Of a stretch of DNA of 64,000 bases, positions 43,279-52,049 are shown piece after piece; position 1 is the stretch's first letter; each line of letters begins with the position of its first letter. Under the pieces are notes generated by a model. That model searched no databases and was not told where the DNA came from. It saw only the letters and a list, made by a program, of their open reading frames with translations. Source of the DNA: CAWKGV01 sp963849305 (GTDB lineage: Bacteria > Pseudomonadota > Alphaproteobacteria > Acetobacterales > Acetobacteraceae); contig CAWKGV010000004.1 of assembly GCA_963849305.1 (NCBI GenBank), positions 62,001 to 126,000 of the forward strand. Reading direction: 5' to 3'. Position numbers and translations under genes: made by a program.

Positions 43279-44120
43279 ACACGGTCAGCGAGGCGCAAAC
43301 CGTCGAGGCCTGGTCCGGGAAGGATCGCGGCGACGAGAATTTCCCGGTCGGCTCGGCCCTGATCCGGCCCGCGCTGCGTCGCCACGTCCACGCGTTTTAT
43401 GCCTTCGCCCGCAATGCCGACGATATCGCCGACAGCTCGGTGCTGGCGCCCGAGGACAAGGTGGCGCGGCTGGATCGGATGGAGGAGGTGCTCCTGGGCC
43501 GGCGTGACACCGGCTCCCTCTCCGCGTCGCGGCTCCGCGCCAGCCTGGCAGAAACCGGCGTGACAGCCCGGCACTCGACCGACTTGCTGGTGGCGTTCCG
43601 CCAGGACGCGACCAAGCGGCGCTACGCGACTTGGGGCGAGCTTTATGACTATTGCCGGTTCTCGGCGATGCCGGTCGGCCGGCATGTGCTTGACCTGCAC
43701 GGCGAGCACGAGGCCACCCACGCGCCGTCCGACGCGCTCTGCACTTCGTTGCAGGTGCTGAACCATTTGCAGGATTGCGCCAAGGATTTGGCCGGACTGG
43801 ACCGCTGCTATCTGCCCCAGGAGATGCTGGCTCGCCACGGGGCCTCGGTGGAGGATTTACGCCGGGAGGCGGCGACTGCCGGCCTGCGGCAGGTGTTCGA
43901 TTGCCTGCTCGAAAAGACGGACAGGCTGAACCGCGCCGCCGTCGAGCTGCCGAGCCGGACACGGGACCGACGGTTGCGGGTCGAAACGGCGGTGATCGTT
44001 GGCCTGGCGCGGCGGCTCGCCCTCCGGCTCCATCGTGGCGATCCCATCGCGAGGCGCGTGAAGCTGACCAAGACCGATGCCGTGGCAAGCGTGCTGGCCG
44101 CACTTCGGTTCGCCGCGTGA
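43275..44120 (+). CDS. hpnC: Hydroxysqualene synthase HpnC
   Basis: A 281-residue squalene/phytoene synthase-fold protein. It has DENFPVGSALIRPALRRHVH, the first Asp-rich motif AFARNADDIADSS and the second, NHLQDCAKDLAGLDRCYLPQ. HpnC converts presqualene diphosphate to hydroxysqualene. The ATG at 43275 overlaps hpnB and its stop overlaps hpnD. Confidence 0.93.
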   Translation: MNTVSEAQTVEAWSGKDRGDENFPVGSALIRPALRRHVHAFYAFARNADDIADSSVLAPEDKVARLDRMEEVLLGRRDTGSLSASRLRASLAETGVTARHSTDLLVAFRQDATKRRYATWGELYDYCRFSAMPVGRHVLDLHGEHEATHAPSDALCTSLQVLNHLQDCAKDLAGLDRCYLPQEMLARHGASVEDLRREAATAGLRQVFDCLLEKTDRLNRAAVELPSRTRDRRLRVETAVIVGLARRLALRLHRGDPIARRVKLTKTDAVASVLAALRFAA

Positions 44121-44983
44121 GGCCGGTGTCACCCACCCCGCTCGGCGTCGCTCAGGCGGATCTGGACGAGACCGAAGCGATCGTGCGCGCCGCCGGCACC
44201 TCGTTTTATCGCGGGATGCGCGTCCTGGCCCCCGATCGGCGCTATGCGATGTACGGCATCTACGCCTTCTGCCGCCTGGTGGACGACATCGCCGACGAGA
44301 AGGGCGCGTTCGCCGACAAGCTCCCGCGCTTGACCGAGTGGCGCGCGCGCATCGCCGGCCTGTACCGCGGCCAGGCGGACGGCCCGGTGGCGCGCGTGCT
44401 GCGCGCGGCGGTGGTGAAGTTCAAGCTGCGCCAGGAGGACTTCGTCGCGGTAATCGACGGGATGCAGACCGATGCCGAGACGGCCGTCGTCGCCCCCGAT
44501 CTGGACGCGCTGGACCTATACTGCGACCGGGTTGCCGCCGCCGTCGGGCGGCTTTCCGTGCGCGCCTTCGGCGACGCCTCGCCGGCGGCCGACCGCGTGG
44601 CGTTCGCGCTCGGGCGCGCGCTGCAGCTCACCAATATATTGCGCGACTTGGACGAGGATGCCGGGCGCGGGCGGCTCTATCTGCCGCGCGAGTGGCTGGA
44701 CGAGGCCGGAATCCCGCACGATCCGCGCGCGGCTCTCGCCTCGCCGAACCTGCCAGCCGTATGCGACCGTCTCGCCGGACTGGCGCACGAGCATTTCCGG
44801 GCCGCGCGCGCGGCGATGGCCGAATGCGACCGGCGGGCCATGAAGCCGGCGCGCTTGATGGGCGCCACCTACGCGGCGATCCTGGCGCGGCTGGAGGGTC
44901 GCGGTTGGGCGCGGCATTCCGAGAAAGTCAGCTTGCCGACATGGCAGAAGCTGTGGCTCGCGGTGCGTTACGGGCTGGGCTAG
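44117..44983 (+). CDS. hpnD: Presqualene diphosphate synthase HpnD
   Basis: 288 residues from GTG 44117. Asp-rich motifs are AFCRLVDDIADEKGAFADKL and TNILRDLDEDAGRGRLYLP. It joins two farnesyl diphosphates to presqualene diphosphate, which HpnC then uses. The usual next gene, hpnE (hydroxysqualene reductase), is absent: the sequence directly after the stop is the accessory region. The last 110 bp of this gene recur at 49867-49976. Confidence 0.93.
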   Translation: MRPVSPTPLGVAQADLDETEAIVRAAGTSFYRGMRVLAPDRRYAMYGIYAFCRLVDDIADEKGAFADKLPRLTEWRARIAGLYRGQADGPVARVLRAAVVKFKLRQEDFVAVIDGMQTDAETAVVAPDLDALDLYCDRVAAAVGRLSVRAFGDASPAADRVAFALGRALQLTNILRDLDEDAGRGRLYLPREWLDEAGIPHDPRAALASPNLPAVCDRLAGLAHEHFRAARAAMAECDRRAMKPARLMGATYAAILARLEGRGWARHSEKVSLPTWQKLWLAVRYGLG

Positions 44984-45003
44984 TGCTACAGCCGAGCTTA
45001 GTG
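44874..45003 (+). repeat. Direct repeat A: 3-prime end of hpnD (possible integration site)
   Basis: It aligns without gaps to 49867-49996 at a fixed offset of 4993 bp. Over 44881-44983 there are 13 mismatches in 103 bases (87% identity), including a 30-bp exact run (tgccgacatggcagaagctg and ten more). Both copies end in the same stop codon, and the similarity carries on about 20 bp beyond it. This is the arrangement left when an element integrates at the 3-prime end of a gene and restores it. Confidence 0.75.
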
Positions 45004-45534
45004 GAAACGAGACATCGCCGGTGCACGCGAGGATTGGTTCTAGCGCGCGAACACTTCCAATAAGAACGCGGGGAGTACGTGCGGCTTCCCCCCAGGCGGC
45101 GCTTAGCGCGAACATATGAACTTTCATTCTGCGCACGAATCTGGCCTAAGTTCCTGAGATAACTTCCCTATGGGAACCTCCGAACGGGACATTGAAGCGC
45201 ACACTGAACGATCCGAAAAGCGCGGCGAACCAGCCAGCCGTATGGAGCCCCTGCTCCTCGGCGAAGGGTCACACCACCGCGGCGTCCTGCCCCACGGCGA
45301 CCTCAACTCGCTAGTCGGCACGAGCCCGCCGCGTGGCCGACGCCCTGATCGAGAGGTCGGTCCTCGCGGCACCCGCCCGGCACGATCCCCTGCACCTCGC
45401 CTTCTCGGCAGCGCTCGCCTCACGCTGGATGCCGGGTCTGTTCCCCGGACTGAGCGCATAATCATGGTTGGGCGCCTCCTTCCGGATCACTGGCAAATCC
45501 AGCACCGCATGCGCCATGCCTTCGCGCGGTCCCC
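44984..45534. other. Intergenic stretch between hpnD and the nuclease-helicase pair
   Basis: 551 bp. The first ~20 bp continue the repeat. No gene is convincing. A short reading frame at 45170-45538 has no recognisable motif and unnatural composition. The text ADALIERSVLAAPARHDPLH in one frame near 45330-45390, ending in a stop at 45461, could be a gene relic but cannot be named. It probably contains the promoter of the downstream pair. Confidence 0.4.
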
Positions 45535-46425
45535 ATGAAGGCGCTGTTAAAGAAGCCGACCGTGAAAGCCTCCCCTCCGCCGCCAGTGTCACCGCCGACG
45601 CCCGCGCTGGCGATCGAGACGGTCGCGGTCAGCGAGAGTTGTTTGGGAAGCCGCTGGGAAGCCGCGGACATTGATCGCCTCGCCCGCATCATCGCCATTA
45701 TCGCCATAGGGCAGGCGGCGCACGCGGCACGGATCATCACCGCACTCCTTCCTGCCGCCCCGCTGATTAACGTCGAAGCGTTGCGAAGCGCGGCCAAGCG
45801 CCGGCTTGTGGTAACCGGCGACACTGACGAGCAGAAGCACGCACGCCGGTATCATCGCGACGGCCTGATCTTCGAGGCTATTTCCTGGGCGGCGGCACAG
45901 CAATCCGCCGCCGGCAAGGCGCTGCTGCGCGACCCTCACCTGAGCTCGACGACACAAGGGCTCGACGGGCTGATGATCGAGCTCGATGACACGGGCACAA
46001 TCATTACTCTGGCGACCATCTTTGAGGACAAGTGCTCTGAGAATCCGCGCGACAAGTTTCGCGACGAGATCATGTCGGCATTCCTTGATCACCATGACAA
46101 CAAGCGCGCACCTGAGCTGCTGGCCGCCGCGGCGAGCCTGCTTGAAAAGACGGGCCTAGATGGCAGCGCCGCCATCAATGCCGCCGCGCGGGTTCTCGAC
46201 AAGGCCTGCCGTGCCTACCGGGCCAGCGTTGCCATCACTGCCGCCGATGATAATCCCAAACGCCGCAAGGCGCTGTTCAAGGACTACGACGAACTCAAAG
46301 GCATCGATGCGCGGCGCCGCATCGCCGGCACGTTGGTAACAGCGGATGATCTGCGCGCCTGGTTCGATGCGCTGGCAGCCAATGCCGTCGCCTATATCGA
46401 TACCCTCGATTTGGAGGACATCTGA
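45535..46425 (+). CDS. Predicted PD-(D/E)xK nuclease of a nuclease-helicase defence pair (HamA-like)
   Basis: 296 residues. The N-terminal 30 are Pro-rich and the rest is alpha/beta. A nuclease-like core is visible: Glu114 in RDGLIFEAISWAAA, Asp144 in QGLDGLMIEL and Glu164-Asp-Lys166 in TIFEDKCSENPRDKF, i.e. E...D...ExK. This arrangement and the partner helicase starting at the next base resemble HamA (DUF1837) of Hachiman/AbpAB, but sequence identity to that family could not be tested. Its stop TGA overlaps the helicase ATG, so the two are translationally coupled. The genes probably act together against foreign DNA. Confidence 0.65.
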   Translation: MKALLKKPTVKASPPPPVSPPTPALAIETVAVSESCLGSRWEAADIDRLARIIAIIAIGQAAHAARIITALLPAAPLINVEALRSAAKRRLVVTGDTDEQKHARRYHRDGLIFEAISWAAAQQSAAGKALLRDPHLSSTTQGLDGLMIELDDTGTIITLATIFEDKCSENPRDKFRDEIMSAFLDHHDNKRAPELLAAAASLLEKTGLDGSAAINAAARVLDKACRAYRASVAITAADDNPKRRKALFKDYDELKGIDARRRIAGTLVTADDLRAWFDALAANAVAYIDTLDLEDI

Positions 46426-49400
46426 TGTTTGACCCGATCACCGCCACTTTCCTGAGGACGGCGCCGGCCATGCCGGGCCTTGATCCCGCAGCCATGCCTC
46501 AGATGCTCACGGCCCGCTATGCCGAGCTTGTCGCGCGCCGACTGTGTGCGATCGACGGCGAACCGGTAATTGAACCCGGGGAAAACACATGGCCGCTCGG
46601 CCGCATTGCCGATGCCTATGAACTCATTACCTCGATCCACGGCGATGAAGCGACAAGACGCGCAGCGGCCTTCGTTGCGGGTACGGCGCAGCAGATTCTC
46701 GCACAGGAAGCGCTGAGCAGCGAAGCGGAGCGCGCCGCACCGATCCTTGACCGCGACAGAGTTGATCCCACGCTCGCTGCTCCGATCCTGTTCCTTGCGG
46801 CAGAACAATACGCAGACGCCATTGAAGCGGGGCGCCGCATTACCGTCGAGGGACGGACACAGAGCTTTGTCGCCACACTGCTTGCAGAAAGCATTCAGGA
46901 CCTTGCCGCGGGAAATCTTGCCTCCATCCTCGACCGCGCGAGGCGGCGGTCAACCCCCTTCGTGGCGCTCGGCGACCTTGAAACCCGGGCTACGGCGGCG
47001 CTTTTCGACGCGATTCTCGCCGGCGTTGAGCTGTTCGCCGCAAACGCGCTGGCTGAGACCGTGCCGGACACTGTGGCCGGGCGGTTCGAACTCACCGCGC
47101 GTGGCTTTCAGGACCGCCATCGATCTCGCCACGGTCAATCACGACACGGGTGACACCGCAGCACCGCTCCTGACGACCTATCCGGGGCCGCGACATCTTG
47201 CGGCACTGCTACTCGCTGCGACCGACACTATCGAGCGGGCGGCGACCACAGCCATCGATCCGCCGCCGGGGGCCGATGCTCTCTTCTGGCGGACCTGGTT
47301 GCGCCACCGCGCGGCGAGCGCGCCGTTCGTATGGCGCAATCACCGCGAAGCGATCGGCAAGGGCTTTCACATGCCGCGGCGCTCGGCTGTCATGGTGCTG
47401 CCAACCGGGGCAGGCAAGACGACGGTGTCGTGCCTGAAGATCGCGGCCACGCTGGCGGCGGGCAAAAGCGTGATCTTCATTGCGCCGACGCACGCCCTCG
47501 CCGATCAGTTGACGGCCGATCTTCAGAAAATGTTCCCAGAGAATTTCCTGCACTCGGCGGTGTCGAGCGATTTCGATCTGCTGTTTGCCGCCGCGACAGC
47601 GACCCTGCAAAAGATCGAGGTGATGACGCCTGAGCGCTGTCTAGCGCTGCTCTCCTACGCGCCTGAAGCCTTCTATGATGTTGGGCTGATGGTCTTCGAT
47701 GAATGCCATCTGCTAAGCCCGATCTCTGGGCTGCGCCGCGCGCTCGACGGCATGTTCTGCGTGCTCGCCTTCAGCAGCATCGCGCCGCAGGCGGATTACC
47801 TGTTCCTCTCGGCAATGGTCCGCAACGGAGAGGAATTCGCCGCCTGGATTGGCACGCTCACCGGCCGCGAGTGCGTATTCGTCGATCCGCTCTGGAAGCC
47901 AAGCCGGCAGGCCCGCGGCGTCGTGCTCTATGAAAAGACGTCGATTGCCCGGATCACCAATGAGGCACAGGCAGAGCAGCGCGCGCAGGATGCCGCGAAG
48001 GGGAAAACCGCAAAGACACTGCGGAGTTCGGCGGAGGCCAAGCTGAAGGTAACGCCATACGCGATGTTCGGGCTTCAGCACAACTGGCTGAATGTGAAGG
48101 AGGCCAGGGCCGAATGCTCTTTCGCCAAAGTATCCGGTGGCACAATTGACCTGACTGGCGAGCTCAGCGGCCGGCGGGCCTTGCTCAAGCCCAACGTGAA
48201 CAAGGTCGCCGCCCATATCGCCGCCGCTTCGGCGCGCAGCGGCCTTAAAGCGATCGTCTTCGTCAACAGCAAAATTTTCGCGGTCTCAACAGCGCGCGAA
48301 ATTAGCGGTCTCCTCGGCACAACCCCTACATCCTCGCCTGATGAGCAGGAACGCTGGGATGCGCTTGAAGTCGAGCTCGGCGCGCTTGAGCATGCGCTGC
48401 TGCCGGCACCCGCGACGGCGGTCCCGCATAATTCACAGATGCTGCGCCTTGAGCGCGATATCGCCGAACGGATGTTCAGCCGGCCTGACGGCGCGAAGGT
48501 GATTGTCGCAACGCCCACCCTGGCGCAGGGCCTTAACTTGCCGGCACATCTAGCCATTCTGGCCGGCGACATGCGGGCGGAGGACGACGGCGGACGTGAA
48601 GCGCTTGAAGCTCATGAGCTCTTGAACGCCGCGGCCCGGGCGGGACGCGCCGGTCACCTTGCCAACGGCGTTGTCCTGCTGGTTCCCGAAGCGATTCTGA
48701 CCTTCACACCAAACCAGCGCCTTGAGAGCGACTTGGTCGCAAGACTGCGCTCAATCCTGCCGGAAGATGACCGTTGTCTTGATATCACCGACCCTTTGGA
48801 GGTGGTGCTCGACCGTATCGGCGCGGCGGCCCCCACTGATCCCGATATGGAATACGCCCTCAACCGCCTAGCAACGGCGATCGCACCGGAAGGGACGGAA
48901 TCGGAGGCCACCACCCGCTTTCCCATCAGCCAGTCACTTGCGGCCTTTATGGCTGCGCGCCGCAACGCGGCCGATGCCTTCGCGCAGCGCATCGCAAGAC
49001 TGAGCGCGGTGCTCAGTGACCGGAATATCGGCGCCACCGAGAAGGCGATCCTTGAGCTCTCCGCTCAGAGCGGGGCGCCTGTTTTTGCGCTGGAAGCCCT
49101 GCGCGACCGCCTTAGCGCATGCACCGGCGCCTTGCCCTCCACAATCCCCGGCTGGGTGTCCTGGGTGTTCGAATGGCTCGGAGCGGACGAACACCCGCGC
49201 GACGCCCTGCTCGGCCGCGAACGCCGCGCCATCGTCGGCGCCGTCGGCGAGAAGGCTAGCGCCCCACTCACGGCCAAGGCCCTCGCTACCCTGTTGCCGG
49301 GCGTTGAAGCCTGGCTGGCGGGCAGGACTTTGTCAGACATAGAAATCGCACTGGGCGGGAACCCAAAGACCAAGAAGGAGCGGCATTGCCCGCGCGCAAG

Positions 49401-49719
49401 GCACCTTGTGACCGGCGTCGTGCCGCTCAGCCTCACCTTCGTCATGGGGCTGGTCGCCGGCACGGCCAAGGAGCTCGCAGCATCGGGCAAGGGCATCGCC
49501 GTCCCCAATTCTGTGCTCGACTGCCTGCCCTCCGCCATGCGCCGCGGCTTCGATACGCCAGCCAAGCTCGCCTTCGCTGAGCTCAGGAAGAACCTGCTGA
49601 GCCGCGTGCACCTTCACAGGACCTATGCCACTGAGGTTGGTAATCGCCCTTCGCTCAGTCCCGACGATGACTACAATACGCTCGTCGCCAAGCTGCGGAT
49701 GATCTTGAGTTGCGCCTAG
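46425..49719 (+). pseudogene. Superfamily 2 helicase of the defence pair (HamB-like), one frameshift near 47100
   Basis: From ATG 46425 a helical N-terminal region reads to about 47100, where one extra base shifts the frame. VAFRTAIDLATVNHDTGDT then continues without break to 49719, giving about 1098 residues. Helicase motifs: Walker A LPTGAGKTT (47393-47419), DECH box MVFDECHLL (about 47690), motif III-like FLSAM, motif V VIVATPTLAQGLNLP (about 48503) and motif VI NAAARAGRAGH (about 48625). An N-terminal helical block before the motor and a long C-terminal region fit HamB-type helicases. If the indel is real, both pieces are probably non-functional. Confidence 0.75.
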
Positions 49720-50099
49720 CTAGTTTCCAAGTTCGAAATTATCGGGCGAACCTGGCTGCAGGTCGTTGGTCGCTGGCAGAAGCGTGCGACGGCGGCGAGG
49801 ATATCCCTGGCGCTTTCGGTCGATCACAATCTCCAGTTTTAGACGAGATGACGATGACACCTGGGCCGGCGATCCTGGCACGACTTGAGGATCGCGGGTG
49901 GACGCGACATTCTGAGAAGATCAGCCTGCCGACATGGCAGAAGCTGTGGCTCGCGGCGCGCTACGGGCTGGGCTAGTTCTACAGCCGAGTTTGGTGGTGA
50001 GCGGACATTCGATCCGGGAGGGAGGGATATTGAACCCCGACTCTCTCCGGCGGGGCAAAATAATGACGATCCCTTGTTGATGAATTTTTGGGCTCAAGC
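49720..50099. other. Gap between helicase and RT fragment, containing repeat B
   Basis: 380 bp without an intact gene. It contains the second hpnD 3-prime copy (49867-49996). After it comes a short stretch near 50062-50095 that reads NDDPLLMNF, like the start of a receiver domain, which is too short to call. No promoter was identified for the RT gene. Confidence 0.5.
49867..49996 (+). repeat. Direct repeat B: second copy of the hpnD 3-prime end
   Basis: Translates ILARLEDRGW-TRHSEKISLPTW-QKLWLAARYGLG to a stop, differing from the hpnD C-terminus in only four of 34 residues, while many of the base changes are silent. So it descends from a working hpnD gene of a related strain, not from recent duplication. 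The rest of hpnD is absent. It marks the right end of the 5-kb nuclease-helicase insert. Confidence 0.75.
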
Positions 50100-50527
50100 A
50101 TGCCGGGGCTTGACAGGACGATAATCAGGCAAATCCATCACGAGAGCGTAATTGCTCACGTGAAGGCCGACATTCGCAGCGACTTCATCCTGGCCCCGCA
50201 CTACAACGCCATCTTCAACCGGGCAGGGGACGATGTCTGGGAGCAGTTGAAGCAACAGCTTGGGGCCGGAACATACCAGCCCGACCTGCCGATCACCATG
50301 AGCGTGCCCAAGGAGCGATTCTTCACACGGCCCGGCAGCATTCTGCGGCCCATGGACCGGTTCCTCTACCAGGCGCTAGTGGACAACATCATGGAGCGAC
50401 TCGAGGGAGGCCTCGACCGTACCCGGTCCTTTAGCCATGTCCCTTCCGTTACGGATGGTCAGATGTTTGAGCCTAACCACGAATCCTGGGAGCGTTTCCA
50501 AGGGAGGGTGGCTGAGATCTGTGCTAG
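50100..50527 (+). pseudogene. Reverse transcriptase, N-terminal fragment
   Basis: About 142 codons: SDFILAPHYNAIFNRAGDDV, ITMSVPKERFFTRPGSILRP and MDRFLYQALVDNIMERLEGG are the pre-fingers region of Abi/DRT-type reverse transcriptases (the TRPG...L.P.DR.lYQALVD stretch). The frame is broken at CTAG by the IS1182 element. After removing the IS and one CTAG it continues at 51984 as RSKFILKADISHY, which contains the first catalytic Asp of motif A. The 52022 boundary is then cut again by the recombinase element. Confidence 0.8.
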
Positions 50528-51983
50528 CAGCCTGTCGGATTCAGCCTGCCGGCTGAGCCAATGAGCAAGCCGGCTGGGGTGTTCACGCCGCCTGCAGGCG
50601 GGCGATTCGCCTGCAGTTGTAGGCGAGCGCGGTCAGGGTCCACTCGGCGGCAACCTTTTGGATGCCGCGCAGGTGGAAGCGGACGAAGCCCATGGCGCTC
50701 TTGATGATGCCAAACACCGGTTCGATGGTCTGCTTGCGTCTTTTGTAGAGGTTCTTGGCATCTTCGGTCTCCAGCTTGGCTTTCATCGCCAGGCGCCAAG
50801 GCTCGGTGATCCGGCGCGGCGTGGTTTGCGGCGGCGGCGGACGGAAGTCGTAGGGCCGGTGCGGCTGGGTCCGCCCGATCGCCACCAATGGCTCGATGCC
50901 ATGTGCGTGCAGGTCCGCCACCGCTGGGCCGCTGGCAAAACCGGTATCGGCCAGAACGATCTTGGGTAGGCCAATGGTTGTTTCCATTGCCAGGGTAGTC
51001 GCGGCAAAGCTCGGCGCATCGGCTGGGGTCGCGACCAGGTTGGTCGCCAGGATCAGTTGCGCACCGTCGGCGCACACCACCGCCTGTGCGTTGTAGGCTT
51101 GGCGGTATTCATGCGCATCCGAGCGTCGCATCAGGGCGCTGTCCGGGTCCGTCAGGTTGCTTTGTCGCTCTGGTGGCGGCGTATCATCGGGCGGTTTCGG
51201 CGGCCGGCCGCGACGCCCGTTCTTGGCGTCATAGGCGGCCTTCTTGGCCTCATAAGCTGGGCGGGCGGCCTCAGCTTCGGCGCGTGCCTCGGCTTCCAGC
51301 CGCTCGCAGGCAGCATCGAGCTTCGCCTGGAGCGCGTTGCGCCGGGCCAGTTCTGCCGGCAACGCTTGCGGGTCGTGGTCCCCGGCGTCGGCCGCTTCGG
51401 CCTGCGCGGTCAGCGCGGCGATGTCAGCCGCCAGCTTGGCCCGCAATTCCTGCGCCCGGTCGTAGCGCACGGAGCGGATCTTCGAGGCATTGGCGTCGAT
51501 CTTGGTCCCATCGATCGACACCGTGCCGAGCCGCAGCAGCCCACTCTCGCGCGCCAGCAGCAGCACTTGCAGGAAGGCCGCCTCGAAGGCCGCTTTGTTC
51601 GAGCGTCGGAACACCGCGATCGTGTCGTGGTCGGGGTGCAGGTTGGCCGCCACGAAGCGAACCGCGATGTCACGGTAGGTTGCCCGCTCGATCCGCCGCG
51701 ACGAGAAGATGCCGTTGGCGTAGCTGTAGATCAGCAGCGCCAGCATCAGCCGCGGGTGATACTGCGGCTTGCCGCACGCTCGCTCCGCCACTCGGAACGC
51801 CCCGAGCGGTACCCGCTCCACCGCGGCCACCACGAAGTGCGCAAGATCATCCTCCGGCAGCCAAGTCTTTAGGTCGGGCGGCAGCAGAAAGGCCTGGTCG
51901 CGGTTGAACGGCACAAAATTCGACATCCGCCGATTCTAGCCACCGATCGCGTGATCGGGTATCTCAATCCGACAGGCTGCTAG
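50524..51983 (-). mobile_element. IS1182-family insertion sequence with CTAG target duplication
   Basis: The IS is 50528-51979 (1452 bp), flanked by CTAG at 50524-50527 and 51980-51983. The terminal inverted repeats begin CAGCCTGTCGGATT at both ends (14 exact bases, 16 of 17 overall). It carries one intact transposase gene. It interrupts the reverse transcriptase reading frame. Confidence 0.9.
50583..51926 (-). CDS. IS1182-family transposase
   Basis: A 447-residue DDE transposase. It starts FVPFNRDQAFLLPPDLKTWL with the N-terminal DUF772-type region (YHPRLMLALLIYSYANGIFS). The catalytic set appears as Asp in TVSIDGTKIDANAS, Asp in VLADTGFASGP and Glu in KQTIEPVFGIIKSAMGF. A charged coiled-coil insert (about residues 160-240) separates the first two. 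The gene looks intact, so the element may still be mobile. Confidence 0.93.
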   Translation of the reverse strand: MSNFVPFNRDQAFLLPPDLKTWLPEDDLAHFVVAAVERVPLGAFRVAERACGKPQYHPRLMLALLIYSYANGIFSSRRIERATYRDIAVRFVAANLHPDHDTIAVFRRSNKAAFEAAFLQVLLLARESGLLRLGTVSIDGTKIDANASKIRSVRYDRAQELRAKLAADIAALTAQAEAADAGDHDPQALPAELARRNALQAKLDAACERLEAEARAEAEAARPAYEAKKAAYDAKNGRRGRPPKPPDDTPPPERQSNLTDPDSALMRRSDAHEYRQAYNAQAVVCADGAQLILATNLVATPADAPSFAATTLAMETTIGLPKIVLADTGFASGPAVADLHAHGIEPLVAIGRTQPHRPYDFRPPPPQTTPRRITEPWRLAMKAKLETEDAKNLYKRRKQTIEPVFGIIKSAMGFVRFHLRGIQKVAAEWTLTALAYNCRRIARLQAA

Positions 51984-52049
51984 GAGCAAGTTCATCCTGA
52001 AGGCCGACATCTCGCATTACTTGGATCTCGCGTCATAATGCGCCCTGGT

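Noticed and set aside
45170..45538. 122-codon open frame between hpnD and the nuclease gene
   Set aside because: No motif, composition unlike a gene, and it overlaps the nuclease start in another frame.
50005..50050. Sequence resembling a tRNA-Ser 3-prime end (ttgaaccccgactctctccgg)
   Set aside because: No cloverleaf, anticodon arm or acceptor match could be built upstream.
50062..50099. Receiver-like text NDDPLLMNF before the RT start, similar to the start of the 10.6-kb receiver relic
   Set aside because: Only nine residues; too short to separate from chance.
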